15,316 nt of DNA from JACRBK01 sp964427955 (GCA_964427955.1 CAYRWY010000098.1:1-15316); one strand, 5' to 3'; positions 1-11,758 are shown, counted from the first letter of the stretch. Notes: generated by a model not told the origin, from the letters alone. Translations and numbers: made by a program.

Positions 1-1
1 C

Positions 2-3000
2 GGCACCGTCTGGCACGATCTGGACGCGAATGGCCTCCAAAATGGCGGCACCGAGACTGGCCTGGCGGGCGTGACCGTCGAGTTGTACTCCGGCGCGACG
101 CTGGGGACTTCACAAGCAACCCTCGCCGATGGCAACTACAGCTTCCCAGGCATCACGCCGGGAGTTTCCTACGAAGTCCAGTTCACGCTGCCGGGCGGCT
201 ACCTGTTCAGCCCGCAGAACGCTGCCGGAGATACGGTGGACAGCGATCCCGATACGGGTACCGGGCGGACGGCGGCGGTGACGCCGACCTCAGGCAATAC
301 CGTCGATAACGACGCCGGTCTGTACCAGACGGTGACTTTCAACGGCACGATCTGGCTGGACCAGAATGCCAACGGCGTGCAAAATGGCGGCACCGAGACT
401 GGCCTGACGAGCGTGACCGTGCGGCTGTGGATCAACGGCGGTGGAATGATCGGCTCACAGACGACCGCCGCCGACGGCAGCTACAGCTTCCCCGGCATTA
501 CCCCCGGCACCGCCTACTATGTCCAGGTGCTGCCGCTCAGCGGCTACGTGTTCAGTCCGCAGGATCAGGGCGGTGACGATACCCTCGACAGCGATCCCGA
601 TACGGGCACCGGGCAGACGGCGGTCGTCACGCCGCAGTCGGGGAACACGCTCGACCATGATGCCGGTCTGTACGTTCCGGTCGATTTCACCGGCATGGTC
701 TGGCTGGACCAGAATGCCAACGGCGTGCAGAATGGCGGCACCGAGATCGGCCTGGCCGGAGTCTCGGTCCAACTGCATGATGGCGGCGGCGCGTTGTTGG
801 ATACCCAAACGACCGATGGCAGCGGGGCCTACACCTTCGCGGATCGCGCGCCGGGCACCAGCTACTACGTCCAGTTCGTGACGTTGAGCGGCTATGGGTT
901 CAGCCCGCAGGATCAGGGCGGTGACGATACCCTTGACAGCGATGCCACGGTTCCCACCGGGCTGACGGCTACCGTCACGCCCGTGTCAGGCGATGCTTAC
1001 GACCACGACGCCGGGATGTATGTGCCGGTGGTGTTCAACGGCACGGTCTGGCTGGATCAGAATGCGAACGGCGCGCAGGACGGCGGCACCGAAACCGGGC
1101 TGGCGGGTGTGACCGTCGGCCTGTACTCCGGCGCGACGCTGGTGACTTCGCAGCTAACCGCTGCCGATGGCAGTTACAACTTCACCGGCCTGGTGCCGGG
1201 CAGCAGCTACTATGTCCAGTTCACCCTGCCGGGTGGCTATCTGTTCAGCCCGCAGAATGCCGCCGGAGAGGCGGTGGACAGCGATCCCGATACGGGCACC
1301 GGGCAGGTCTCTGCCGTCGTGACGGTGTCGGGTGACGTCTATGATAACGATGCCGGGCTGTACCAGACCGTGACCTTCACGGGCATGGTCTGGCACGACA
1401 CCGACCCGGATGGGATTCGTGGCGGTGGTACCGAAGTCGAAATGAGCGGTGTGACGGTGCGGTTATGGATCGATGGCGGCGCGATGGTGGCTTCACAGAC
1501 CACCCTGGCGGATGGTACCTACACCTTCCCCAACATCACCCCCGGCACGGCGTACTACATCCAGGTCTTGCCGGTCAGCGGTTATGTGTTCAGCCCGCAG
1601 GATCAGGGCGGTGATGACACGGTGGACAGCGACGTCGCCGTGCTCACCGGGCAGATCGCGTCGGTGACGCCCTCCTCAGGCAACCTTCTCGACAATGATG
1701 CCGGGTTGTACCAGCCGATCGTGGCCAGCGGCCTGGTGTGGGAAGACCTGAACGCGGATGGTATCCAGGATGTCGGGGAATCCGGCCTGCCCGGAGTTAC
1801 CGTTGAATTACACCTGAACAGCGGGACGCTGGTGGCGTCACAAACGACCACGGCGGTGGGCGCGTATATTTTCAACAATATCGGACAAGGAAGATACTAC
1901 ATCCGGTTCATTCTCCCCGGCGGATACCTGTTCAGTCCACAGGATCAGGGCGGCAACGACCTGATCGACAGCGATGCGGATACGGTGAGCGGCGAAACCG
2001 CCGCGTTCCTGGCGAAGTCGGGTGATATTTTCATCGACGACGCGGGCATGTACCGGCAGGCTTCGGTCGGCGATCTGGTGTGGGAAGACCTGGATGCGGA
2101 CGGTATCCAGGATGCCGGTGAGCCGGGGGGCAATCCGGGGTTCAGCGGCGCTTACACCATCGCGCTCTACACCGGCGGCGGCAGCCTGGTCGCCACGACC
2201 TATCCTGACGCCAGCGGACACTACAGCTTCACCCTGTTGACGCCGGGCAGCTACTACGTCCAGTTCAATTGGCCGTTGGTCGCCGGGTTGTTGACCAGTC
2301 CGACCGACCAGGGCGCCGACGATACGCTGGACAGCGACGCGACGGTGACGTTCACCCTGAATTCGGGCGACAACAACACGACCATCGACGTGGGGTGGTA
2401 TATGCAGCCCTCGGTCACGGTCACCGAACCCTGGGAAGACCGGAATGCTAACGGCGTCAAAGAGGGCGGTGAGGGCGACCTGACCGGCTTCAGCACGATC
2501 TCCCTCTACGACAGCGGTGATAACCTGATCCACAGCGACACGGCAGGCTTCACGTTCCCGGTGGCGCCCGGCACGTACTACGTCACGTACTCTCTGCCCA
2601 ATGGCTACGTTTTCAGCCCGGCGGGGACGAACAGCCAGGTGAACGCGGCTGGCCGCACGGCCAATTTCCTGATCGTCTCGGGCGATACGCCCACCCTCTC
2701 GGCGGGGATGTTCCAACCGGTCAGCTTCGTGGGGCGGGTCTGGAATGACTTCGATGCGGATGGTCTCCAGGATGGTGGCGAACCCGATCAGGACGGTGTC
2801 ACCGTCGAGCTGTGGACCGGCGGCGGAACCCTGGTCAGCTCGCAGACGACAGGGACCAGCGGCGGTTACAACTTCACCGGGATCACGCCCGGCAGTTATT
2901 ACCTCCACGTGGTTCTGCCCGGCGGGAGCTATTTTAGCCCGCAGAATCAGGGCGGTGATGACGCGCTCGACAGCGACGTCGATGTGAGCGGAAATGTCCC

Positions 3001-3745
3001 AACCAATACCTACAGCTCGGGTGCAAACACCAGCTTCGATGCTGGCGTCTACCAGCTTGCCGCGGTCAGTGGTCTCATCTGGGATGACGCGAACGTCAAT
3101 GGGATTCGGGAGGGCGGCGAGCCGGGGGGCGATCCCAATCCGGGTGTTTCGACGATGACCCTCTATACTGGCGGCGGGAGCCTGGTCCAAACGAGCAATC
3201 CGGCGACGGACGGCAGTTATGGCTTCGTCGGGATCGCGCCCGGCAGCTACTACCTCGTGTTCAGCCCAGGCCTATCCGATCTCTGGGCCACTCTCCAGGA
3301 CCAGGGGGGCGATGATGCGGTGGACAGTGACTTCGACGCCTCGTGGCAGACGGCGACTTTTGTTCTACAGTCGGGCCAGAACTTTACCACGGTCGATCTC
3401 GGTCTCCTGTATCCCGGTACGCTCAACATCCTCAGCCCCTGGAATGATTTGAATGGCGACGGAACGAAGGATGTCGGGGAAGATGATCTGCCGCCTGGAG
3501 CCAGTACGATCAGCCTGTACAATGCCTCCGGTCCCGTGCAGCTCTATTCCGGTCTCTCTGGCGCTACCCTCACGTATACCAACCTTCCTCCCACTGAACA
3601 ATACTACGTGACCTATACTCTCGGCGGGTGCACCGCGTTCAGCCCGCTGGGGCCGGACAGCCAGGTCGATGCCTCTGGGCAGACCGCCAATCTCACCATC
3701 CTGCCGCATCAAACGGTGACCATCGCCGCGGGGCTGATCTGCCCC
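2..3745 (+). repeat. Eleven tandem SdrD-B-like modules
   Basis: Module starts are at 2 (partial), 344, 692, 1040, 1382, 1730, 2072, 2423, 2732, 3071 and 3428; spacings run from 309 to 357 nt, mostly 342-351. Modules 1-5 carry an extra residue in the acidic loop (G-G-T-E) where modules 6-10 have the usual G-E. Modules 8 and 11 are a separate subtype lacking the D-Q-G-G-D-D...D-S-D segment, with S-Q-V-N/D-A-x-G-x-T-A-N instead. Similarity is highest between modules three apart, so the array looks built from three-module blocks. Confidence 0.85.
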
Positions 3746-3748
3746 TAG
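2..3748 (+). CDS. SdrD-B-like repeat surface/secreted protein (5' partial)
   Basis: The reading frame is open to the left edge, and the first visible codons already lie inside a repeat (G-T-V-W-H-D-L-D-A-N-G), so the GTG at 71 is an internal valine and the true start is outside. About 1,248 residues are visible, made of eleven modules of roughly 100-117 residues. Each opens with W-x-D-x-N/D-x-N/D-G and an acidic G-E or G-T-E, an EF-hand-like calcium-loop pattern. Most then carry Y-Y-V-Q-F, F-S-P-Q-D-Q-G-G-D-D and D-S-D, and close with D-A-G-L/M-Y. This matches the SdrD B-like / Cna-B-type beta-sandwich family, known as calcium-stiffened spacers in surface proteins. The protein stops right after the last module, with no LPxTG motif, transmembrane helix or PEP-CTERM tail. 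It is the only gene here on the plus strand. Export and a surface role are inferred from the family, because any signal peptide is off-window. Confidence 0.9.
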   Translation, partial: GTVWHDLDANGLQNGGTETGLAGVTVELYSGATLGTSQATLADGNYSFPGITPGVSYEVQFTLPGGYLFSPQNAAGDTVDSDPDTGTGRTAAVTPTSGNTVDNDAGLYQTVTFNGTIWLDQNANGVQNGGTETGLTSVTVRLWINGGGMIGSQTTAADGSYSFPGITPGTAYYVQVLPLSGYVFSPQDQGGDDTLDSDPDTGTGQTAVVTPQSGNTLDHDAGLYVPVDFTGMVWLDQNANGVQNGGTEIGLAGVSVQLHDGGGALLDTQTTDGSGAYTFADRAPGTSYYVQFVTLSGYGFSPQDQGGDDTLDSDATVPTGLTATVTPVSGDAYDHDAGMYVPVVFNGTVWLDQNANGAQDGGTETGLAGVTVGLYSGATLVTSQLTAADGSYNFTGLVPGSSYYVQFTLPGGYLFSPQNAAGEAVDSDPDTGTGQVSAVVTVSGDVYDNDAGLYQTVTFTGMVWHDTDPDGIRGGGTEVEMSGVTVRLWIDGGAMVASQTTLADGTYTFPNITPGTAYYIQVLPVSGYVFSPQDQGGDDTVDSDVAVLTGQIASVTPSSGNLLDNDAGLYQPIVASGLVWEDLNADGIQDVGESGLPGVTVELHLNSGTLVASQTTTAVGAYIFNNIGQGRYYIRFILPGGYLFSPQDQGGNDLIDSDADTVSGETAAFLAKSGDIFIDDAGMYRQASVGDLVWEDLDADGIQDAGEPGGNPGFSGAYTIALYTGGGSLVATTYPDASGHYSFTLLTPGSYYVQFNWPLVAGLLTSPTDQGADDTLDSDATVTFTLNSGDNNTTIDVGWYMQPSVTVTEPWEDRNANGVKEGGEGDLTGFSTISLYDSGDNLIHSDTAGFTFPVAPGTYYVTYSLPNGYVFSPAGTNSQVNAAGRTANFLIVSGDTPTLSAGMFQPVSFVGRVWNDFDADGLQDGGEPDQDGVTVELWTGGGTLVSSQTTGTSGGYNFTGITPGSYYLHVVLPGGSYFSPQNQGGDDALDSDVDVSGNVPTNTYSSGANTSFDAGVYQLAAVSGLIWDDANVNGIREGGEPGGDPNPGVSTMTLYTGGGSLVQTSNPATDGSYGFVGIAPGSYYLVFSPGLSDLWATLQDQGGDDAVDSDFDASWQTATFVLQSGQNFTTVDLGLLYPGTLNILSPWNDLNGDGTKDVGEDDLPPGASTISLYNASGPVQLYSGLSGATLTYTNLPPTEQYYVTYTLGGCTAFSPLGPDSQVDASGQTANLTILPHQTVTIAAGLICP

Positions 3749-3772
3749 CACAACCTGGAAGATCGGGTGACA

Positions 3773-3803
3773 AAAACGCCTCCGAGTGATCGGGGGCGTT
3801 TTC
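3773..3803 (+). terminator. Intrinsic terminator of the repeat-protein gene
   Basis: A 12-bp stem (3773-3784 paired with 3791-3802, one G-U wobble) encloses a 6-nt loop. It begins 25 nt after the stop codon. The descending arm ends in four Ts followed by C-T-A-T, so the U-tract is short but present. Confidence 0.8.
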
Positions 3804-3881
3804 TATGGGTGAGCGGTAGACCGGGCACAGATTGCCCCTCTGCTCATCTCAGCTTACTAGCTACCAGGGCCGCCTTCGGAC

Positions 3882-3915
3882 AAAAAAATCGCCCCCGAAA
3901 TCCCGGGGGCGATTT
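3882..3915 (-). terminator. Intrinsic terminator of the binding-protein gene
   Basis: A perfect 12-bp G/C-rich stem (3886-3897 with 3904-3915) with a 6-nt loop is followed on the minus strand by seven consecutive Ts (3888 down to 3882). It starts 18 nt beyond the stop codon of the substrate-binding protein gene. This is a textbook strong Rho-independent terminator. Confidence 0.9.
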
Positions 3916-3933
3916 GTAATACGCGGGTTGAAC

Positions 3934-5091
3934 CTATTCGAAGCTGCCGGAGCGGGGGCCACCCTCGAAGCTGCCGGAACCAGGGCCGCCTTCGAAGCTG
4001 CCGGAACCGGGACCGCCCTCAAAGCTGCCGGAGCCAGGGCCACCCTCGAAGCTGCCGGAGCCGGGACCGCCTTCGAAGCTGCCGGAGCCGGGGCCGCCTT
4101 CGAATTTACCGGAACGAGGATCGCCCTCGAAGCTGCCCGAGCGCGGACCGCCGCGGAACATGGACAGCGATTCGTTAGTCAGCACGCCCAGCCAGATCTG
4201 GATCTGCGCCGGAATTTCCTTGCCGCTGACATAGGTGTTCGAAGCATCTACCGCCACCGATCCCAGTTTCCAACCGGCGGGGGTGATGATCGCCTGCATC
4301 CGCCCCTGTTGCAGGGCAGCCATCGCGTCGTCCGTGGCGTCAAAGCCGACGACGGAGATATCGGTCTTGCGGGCGATGATCGCCGCTTCGACGACGGCCA
4401 GCGTGCTCTGGTCATTGTAGGCGAACGCGCCGTTCACCGTCTGGCCATTGATCAACGCGGAGAACGCATTGATGATGGCATCCCGGTCCAGGTCCGTGGT
4501 CGCCAGTTGGACGACCGTCACGCCGCTGCACTGCTCGCTCATATACTGGGCAAAGCCTTCGCCGCGCGCCGCGTCAACGGCGTTCTGGGCATCGCCGACC
4601 AGTTCGACGACTGTTCCGGTGTTGCCCATCGACTGGCACAACACGCTCGCCGCCAGCCAACCACCCTGTTGCTCATCAGGAGATACCGTCGCGACGATCT
4701 TCAGATCGCTCAATTCGCCGCTCAGGTTCTTCCCCACCAGCAGAACCGGGATACCGGCCTGATTCGCGGCTTCGACCGCCGCGCGGCTGTCGGCTTCGTT
4801 GACGGGGCTGATCAACAGGGCAGAGACGCCCGCGCTGATCAGGGATTCGACGTTGTTAAGCTCTACAGCGGGGTCGTTATTCGCATCCATGACGTTGATG
4901 TCGATCCCCAGGTCTTTAGCAGCCGCCTGTGCGCCACCGCTCATGCCCGCGTAGAACGGGTCATTGAGAGAGGGAACCGACAGCCCGATCGTCACCGTCG
5001 TTTCGGCGCTAACTGCCGATAACCCGATCAACGGGAGGGCGGCCACCACTAAGAGTGCCACAACCCACAAACGAAGAAACTTCCCACGCAT
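3934..5091 (-). CDS. Sugar-type ABC substrate-binding protein with repeat tail
   Basis: The product has 385 residues. Residues 1-29 form a Sec signal peptide (basic start, Leu/Val/Ala core, A-V-S-A cleavage region) with no lipobox cysteine, so the protein is probably released or held by something other than a lipid. Residues about 32-312 match the RbsB-like type-1 periplasmic-binding fold: N-D-P-F-Y near 43-47, A-R-G-E-G-F at 175-180, Y-N-D-Q at 225-228 and V-G-F-D at 248-251. From memory of E. coli RbsB, the Asp-Arg sugar-contact pair is Gly-Lys here (120-121), so the ligand cannot be named. Residues 314-385 are eight 9-residue repeats, an addition to a fold that normally ends near 310. No permease or ATPase gene is adjacent, so it may be a sensor or shared-transporter component. 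The ATG is supported by AAGGAG six bases upstream. Confidence 0.9.
   Translation of the reverse strand: MRGKFLRLWVVALLVVAALPLIGLSAVSAETTVTIGLSVPSLNDPFYAGMSGGAQAAAKDLGIDINVMDANNDPAVELNNVESLISAGVSALLISPVNEADSRAAVEAANQAGIPVLLVGKNLSGELSDLKIVATVSPDEQQGGWLAASVLCQSMGNTGTVVELVGDAQNAVDAARGEGFAQYMSEQCSGVTVVQLATTDLDRDAIINAFSALINGQTVNGAFAYNDQSTLAVVEAAIIARKTDISVVGFDATDDAMAALQQGRMQAIITPAGWKLGSVAVDASNTYVSGKEIPAQIQIWLGVLTNESLSMFRGGPRSGSFEGDPRSGKFEGGPGSGSFEGGPGSGSFEGGPGSGSFEGGPGSGSFEGGPGSGSFEGGPRSGSFE
3937..4152 (-). repeat. Eight tandem 27-bp repeats (9-residue G-G-P-G-S-G-S-F-E)
   Basis: Eight in-frame units encode the C-terminal 72 residues of the binding protein. Five consecutive units are identical at protein level (G-G-P-G-S-G-S-F-E). 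The outer ones vary (G-G-P-R-S-G-S-F-E first and last, G-D-P-R-S-G-K-F-E second). DNA copies differ mainly at silent third positions (Gly GGT/GGC, Glu GAG/GAA, Phe TTC/TTT), while the peptide stays fixed in the core units. Confidence 0.95.
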
Positions 5092-5097
5092 AGTTTT

Positions 5098-5103
5098 CTC
5101 CTT
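5098..5103 (-). promoter_or_regulatory. Ribosome binding site of the binding-protein gene
   Basis: AAGGAG on the minus strand lies six bases before the ATG at 5091, a near-ideal Shine-Dalgarno site that fixes this start. Confidence 0.85.
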
Positions 5104-5152
5104 ACGATATAGCTGATGGTAGTCTAGGATTATGTCGTTGATAAGTGGATGA

Positions 5153-5173
5153 AGGGGTCGGCCTACTACCCCT
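5153..5173 (-). other. Small hairpin in the binding-protein leader
   Basis: The inverted repeat AGGGGT / ACCCCT (6 bp, 9-nt loop) sits about 60 nt before the start codon. If the promoter at 5181-5210 is correct, the hairpin would lie at the very 5' end of the transcript, where it could protect the mRNA or serve as an operator. The role is inferred. Confidence 0.35.
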
Positions 5174-5180
5174 CATCTCA

Positions 5181-5210
5181 ATAATAAGACAATTGGCATT
5201 AGTTTAGCAA
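5181..5210 (-). promoter_or_regulatory. Candidate sigma-70-type promoter for the binding-protein gene
   Basis: On the minus strand TTGCTA (5210-5205) and TATTAT (5186-5181) are separated by 18 nt. They match the -35 and -10 consensus at 4/6 and 5/6. The surrounding stretch 5176-5235 is clearly more AT-rich than the flanking genes, which supports a promoter region. Confidence 0.4.
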
Positions 5211-5240
5211 TAGCCCTGGAAATTATTTACGTTCTTCATG

Positions 5241-5280
5241 TCCCAACCCTCTCCTGCCTTATGACAGGAGAGGGTCGGGA
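5241..5280. repeat. Long palindrome behind the kinase gene
   Basis: An 11-bp perfect stem (5246-5256 with 5265-5275) with an 8-nt loop extends by four further pairs after one mismatch. It lies 7 nt after the stop codon of the kinase gene. No U-tract follows on either strand, so it is an atypical terminator, an mRNA 3'-end stabiliser or a copy of a dispersed intergenic palindrome. Confidence 0.7.
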
Positions 5281-5287
5281 GGTTGGC

Positions 5288-10018
<4,731 letters not shown>

Positions 10019-10150
10019 AAACTGGACTCTCTCCCGGCGCTCGGCGCGCTTCTCATGAATCCTGGTATTCTACGATATCTCTGAGAGAACTATACACTAC
10101 AAATGCCGGTCAGCGATAGTTATTCTCATCATGTTGGGTGCGAAACGAAC

Positions 10151-10188
10151 TAAACGGAAAACGTCCTTGAGTTAACGCTTTCCGTTTA
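10151..10188 (-). terminator. Probable terminator after the KaiC-like gene
   Basis: The perfect 10-bp inverted repeat TAAACGGAAA / TTTCCGTTTA continues inward with three more pairs after one mismatch, leaving a loop of about 10 nt. It lies 23 nt beyond the stop of the KaiC-like ATPase gene and before the kinase gene. The following minus-strand bases (GTTCGTTTCGC) are only mildly T-rich, so a terminator is likely but not certain. The rest of 10019-10211 is AT-richer than the genes and must hold the kinase promoter; only weak -10-like sequences (10067-10072, 10089-10094) are visible. Confidence 0.55.
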
Positions 10189-10211
10189 ACGGCAGTCGGG
10201 TGGAATGAGGC

Positions 10212-10961
10212 TTATTGTACGGTGCTGATGATGCTGCGCTGCATCAAGCCGCTGAGCAGTCCGCTTTTGCCTTCCCAGCGTTTGCCGATGACGATCCCGT
10301 TCGGCTCGATGGCATAGCGGTGGATCGATGTATCGTGTGCCGACGAGCGCATCTTGAGCACCACAATCGCCCGCTGGATCGCGCTGTCGATCTCCAGATA
10401 GCGCAGCATGACGAGCGTATCCACGACAAAGGATAAGCGGCCTTTTTCCTGGTTGGTATAGTCCGAGCGCATTTCCTCGCCCAGGTACAGGGCGGTGATC
10501 CCTTCGCGGCGGAAGGCGCTGGTGACGCGGTGGTAGGCCCCGCGCAGCTCCAGATCGTCGTGGATCAACTGGGTGAAATGGGTGAGACTGTCGATCACCA
10601 CGCGCTGGATACCCTGCTGCTGGATAGAACGCAGCATATTGCTTTCCGGGGTGGCTAGGCTTTGCAGCAGCACTTTCGGCGACGTAAAAATGATCCTGAG
10701 TTTGCCCTGTTCTTCCAGGGCGGGCAGATCCCAACCAACGCTGGCCGCATCACGATACAGCGACTGGGGAAATTCCTCGAAAGAAATGAACAGGCCCGGT
10801 TCGTTCTTGCGGGCCCCTTCGAGCAGGAATTGGAGACCCAGGGTCGTCTTGCCCGTGCCGGGAGCGCCGCGCAGCAAAATGGCCGACTCGCGGATAAAGC
10901 CTCCCCCCAACATCTCGTCGAAATTGGGGACGCCGCTCGTTACCCGTTCTTCGCTGGACAT
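10212..10961 (-). CDS. KaiC-like / RecA-superfamily single-domain ATPase
   Basis: The product has 249 residues and is probably cytoplasmic, with no signal or membrane helix. The opening S-G-V-P-N-F-D-E-M-L-G-G-G, Walker A G-A-P-G-T-G-K-T-T at 32-40, paired acidic residues F-E-E at 61-63 and Walker B R-V-V-I-D-S at 120-125 are the signature of the KaiC/GvpD/RAD55 ATPase family. KaiC proper has two such domains; this protein has one, so it is a single-domain relative and a circadian role cannot be assumed. The family forms ATP-dependent oligomers and often acts as a signalling or assembly ATPase. The frame stays open upstream to 11153, but the first 64 residues overlap the preceding gene and are Arg-rich; the ATG at 10961 with AGGAG five bases upstream is preferred. 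It is the last gene of the five-gene cluster, 14 nt after its neighbour. Confidence 0.9.
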   Translation of the reverse strand: MSSEERVTSGVPNFDEMLGGGFIRESAILLRGAPGTGKTTLGLQFLLEGARKNEPGLFISFEEFPQSLYRDAASVGWDLPALEEQGKLRIIFTSPKVLLQSLATPESNMLRSIQQQGIQRVVIDSLTHFTQLIHDDLELRGAYHRVTSAFRREGITALYLGEEMRSDYTNQEKGRLSFVVDTLVMLRYLEIDSAIQRAIVVLKMRSSAHDTSIHRYAIEPNGIVIGKRWEGKSGLLSGLMQRSIISTVQ

Positions 10962-10966
10962 CACGG

Positions 10967-10971
10967 CTCCT
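10967..10971 (-). promoter_or_regulatory. Ribosome binding site deciding the KaiC-like start
   Basis: AGGAG on the minus strand lies five bases before ATG 10961, in the short gap after the stop codon of the upstream gene. It rules out the longer upstream-extended start at 11153. Confidence 0.8.
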
Positions 10972-10975
10972 AATC

Positions 10976-11758
10976 CTAGTAGGGATGATTCTGCGTTAAC
11001 TCTACTATAGCCACATTCGACTGGCAAGTGTTGCCCGTCTCTACCGTGATCTGGTCGGAGATCGCGCCGCCGGTGGCGCTGAGCACTTGCAGGGTATAGG
11101 TCGCACTGCGCGGGGCGGACCCCAATTGGAACTCGAAGCCCGAAACGCCCCACTGCGCCGCCGATCCGGAAAACTGCACGTTGCGGTAGTTGTCCCCACG
11201 GAGTTCAATCGCCAGGCCGGGCAGTGGTTCTCCAACCATCCCGGCCACGGTTCCGGCGATGCCCAACCACTGGCAGCCTTCGGCGCCGGTGTAGGCTTCG
11301 TAGCGCACGTCCGGGGCCGTGAATGGAAAAGCGGATAGGGTGACCTCCGGCGCGGGCGTAACGCCCATATCGCTGGAGCCGGGCACAGCGCCGCCGCTGC
11401 CGTCATCCAACCCGGCAGGTTGAGTCGGCAGCACCTCGACCGCACCGGGCAGTACCGGCGTGGGCGTGTCAGTCGGCGTCGCGGTGATGGTCGGCGTGGG
11501 TGTGTCGGTTGGCGTGCCGGTCGCGGTGGCGGTCGGCGTGGCGGTGGGTGTGCCGGTCGCCGTGGACGTCGGCGTGATCGTCGCCGAGGGGGTCAGCGTG
11601 GGCAGCTCGATGATGGGGGCCGCCGTGGGCGGTGGAAAGGGATTCAGCGCCGTGTTCGGATTGTTGAGAATCAAAACGCTGACGGCAGCTACGCCCACCG
11701 TCAGCACCACGAATATCACCGTAATGACGTCGAATATGCCGTTTCTGGTCGCTTTCAC
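10976..11758 (-). CDS. Membrane-anchored Thr/Pro-stalk protein with Cys-bounded domain
   Basis: The product has 260 residues and starts with GTG; GGGAG lies seven bases upstream. Residues about 9-31 are one hydrophobic helix that can act as signal-anchor. Residues about 43-115 are a Thr/Pro/Ala stalk built from T-P-T-A-T-P-like repeats. Residues about 150-260 form a compact, probably all-beta domain with G-C-x-W-x-G-I-A-G at 161-169, S-G near 197, G-V-S-G-F-E at 204-209 and a second cysteine at 245 before N-V-A-I-V-E-L-T-Q. The upstream neighbour has the same domain with cysteines at exactly the same separation, so the two genes are paralogues. I recall similar domains as frequent in Chloroflexota but know no functional name. 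The likely place is outside the membrane. It sits 13 nt after the upstream gene and 14 nt before the KaiC-like gene, so co-transcription is likely. Confidence 0.8.
   Translation of the reverse strand: MKATRNGIFDVITVIFVVLTVGVAAVSVLILNNPNTALNPFPPPTAAPIIELPTLTPSATITPTSTATGTPTATPTATATGTPTDTPTPTITATPTDTPTPVLPGAVEVLPTQPAGLDDGSGGAVPGSSDMGVTPAPEVTLSAFPFTAPDVRYEAYTGAEGCQWLGIAGTVAGMVGEPLPGLAIELRGDNYRNVQFSGSAAQWGVSGFEFQLGSAPRSATYTLQVLSATGGAISDQITVETGNTCQSNVAIVELTQNHPY

Noticed and set aside
71..73. GTG at 71 as the start of the repeat protein
   Set aside because: The codons before it, from position 2 on, encode the conserved opening of the same module, and there is no ribosome site; the gene continues off the left edge.
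1838..3190. 450-codon open frame on the minus strand inside the repeat gene
   Set aside because: It is antisense to clear SdrD-B-like modules, rich in Arg/Val/Ile/Ala without a recognisable domain, and is a by-product of the GC-rich repeated codons.
3937..4152. CRISPR-like array from the regular 27-bp spacing
   Set aside because: The repeats are directly adjacent with no spacers and are in frame within a protein.
3832..5022. 396-codon plus-strand open frame across the binding-protein gene
   Set aside because: Its repeated E-A-A-G-A/T sequence is the reverse of the 27-bp repeat; the minus strand has signal peptide, family motifs and a ribosome site.
10067..10094. Promoter of the kinase gene from TAGAAT or TATAGT on the minus strand
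   Set aside because: Neither has a convincing -35 element at 16-18 nt spacing, so no promoter was called.
10962..11153. N-terminal 64-residue extension of the KaiC-like ATPase
   Set aside because: It overlaps the end of the preceding gene in another frame, is Arg/His-rich, and a good ribosome site sits just before ATG 10961.
11460..11600. Plus-strand GTCGGCGTG-type DNA repeats as a minisatellite or regulatory array (also 12150-12440)
   Set aside because: They are simply the codons of the Thr/Pro stalks read on the other strand; irregular period and in-frame composition explain them.
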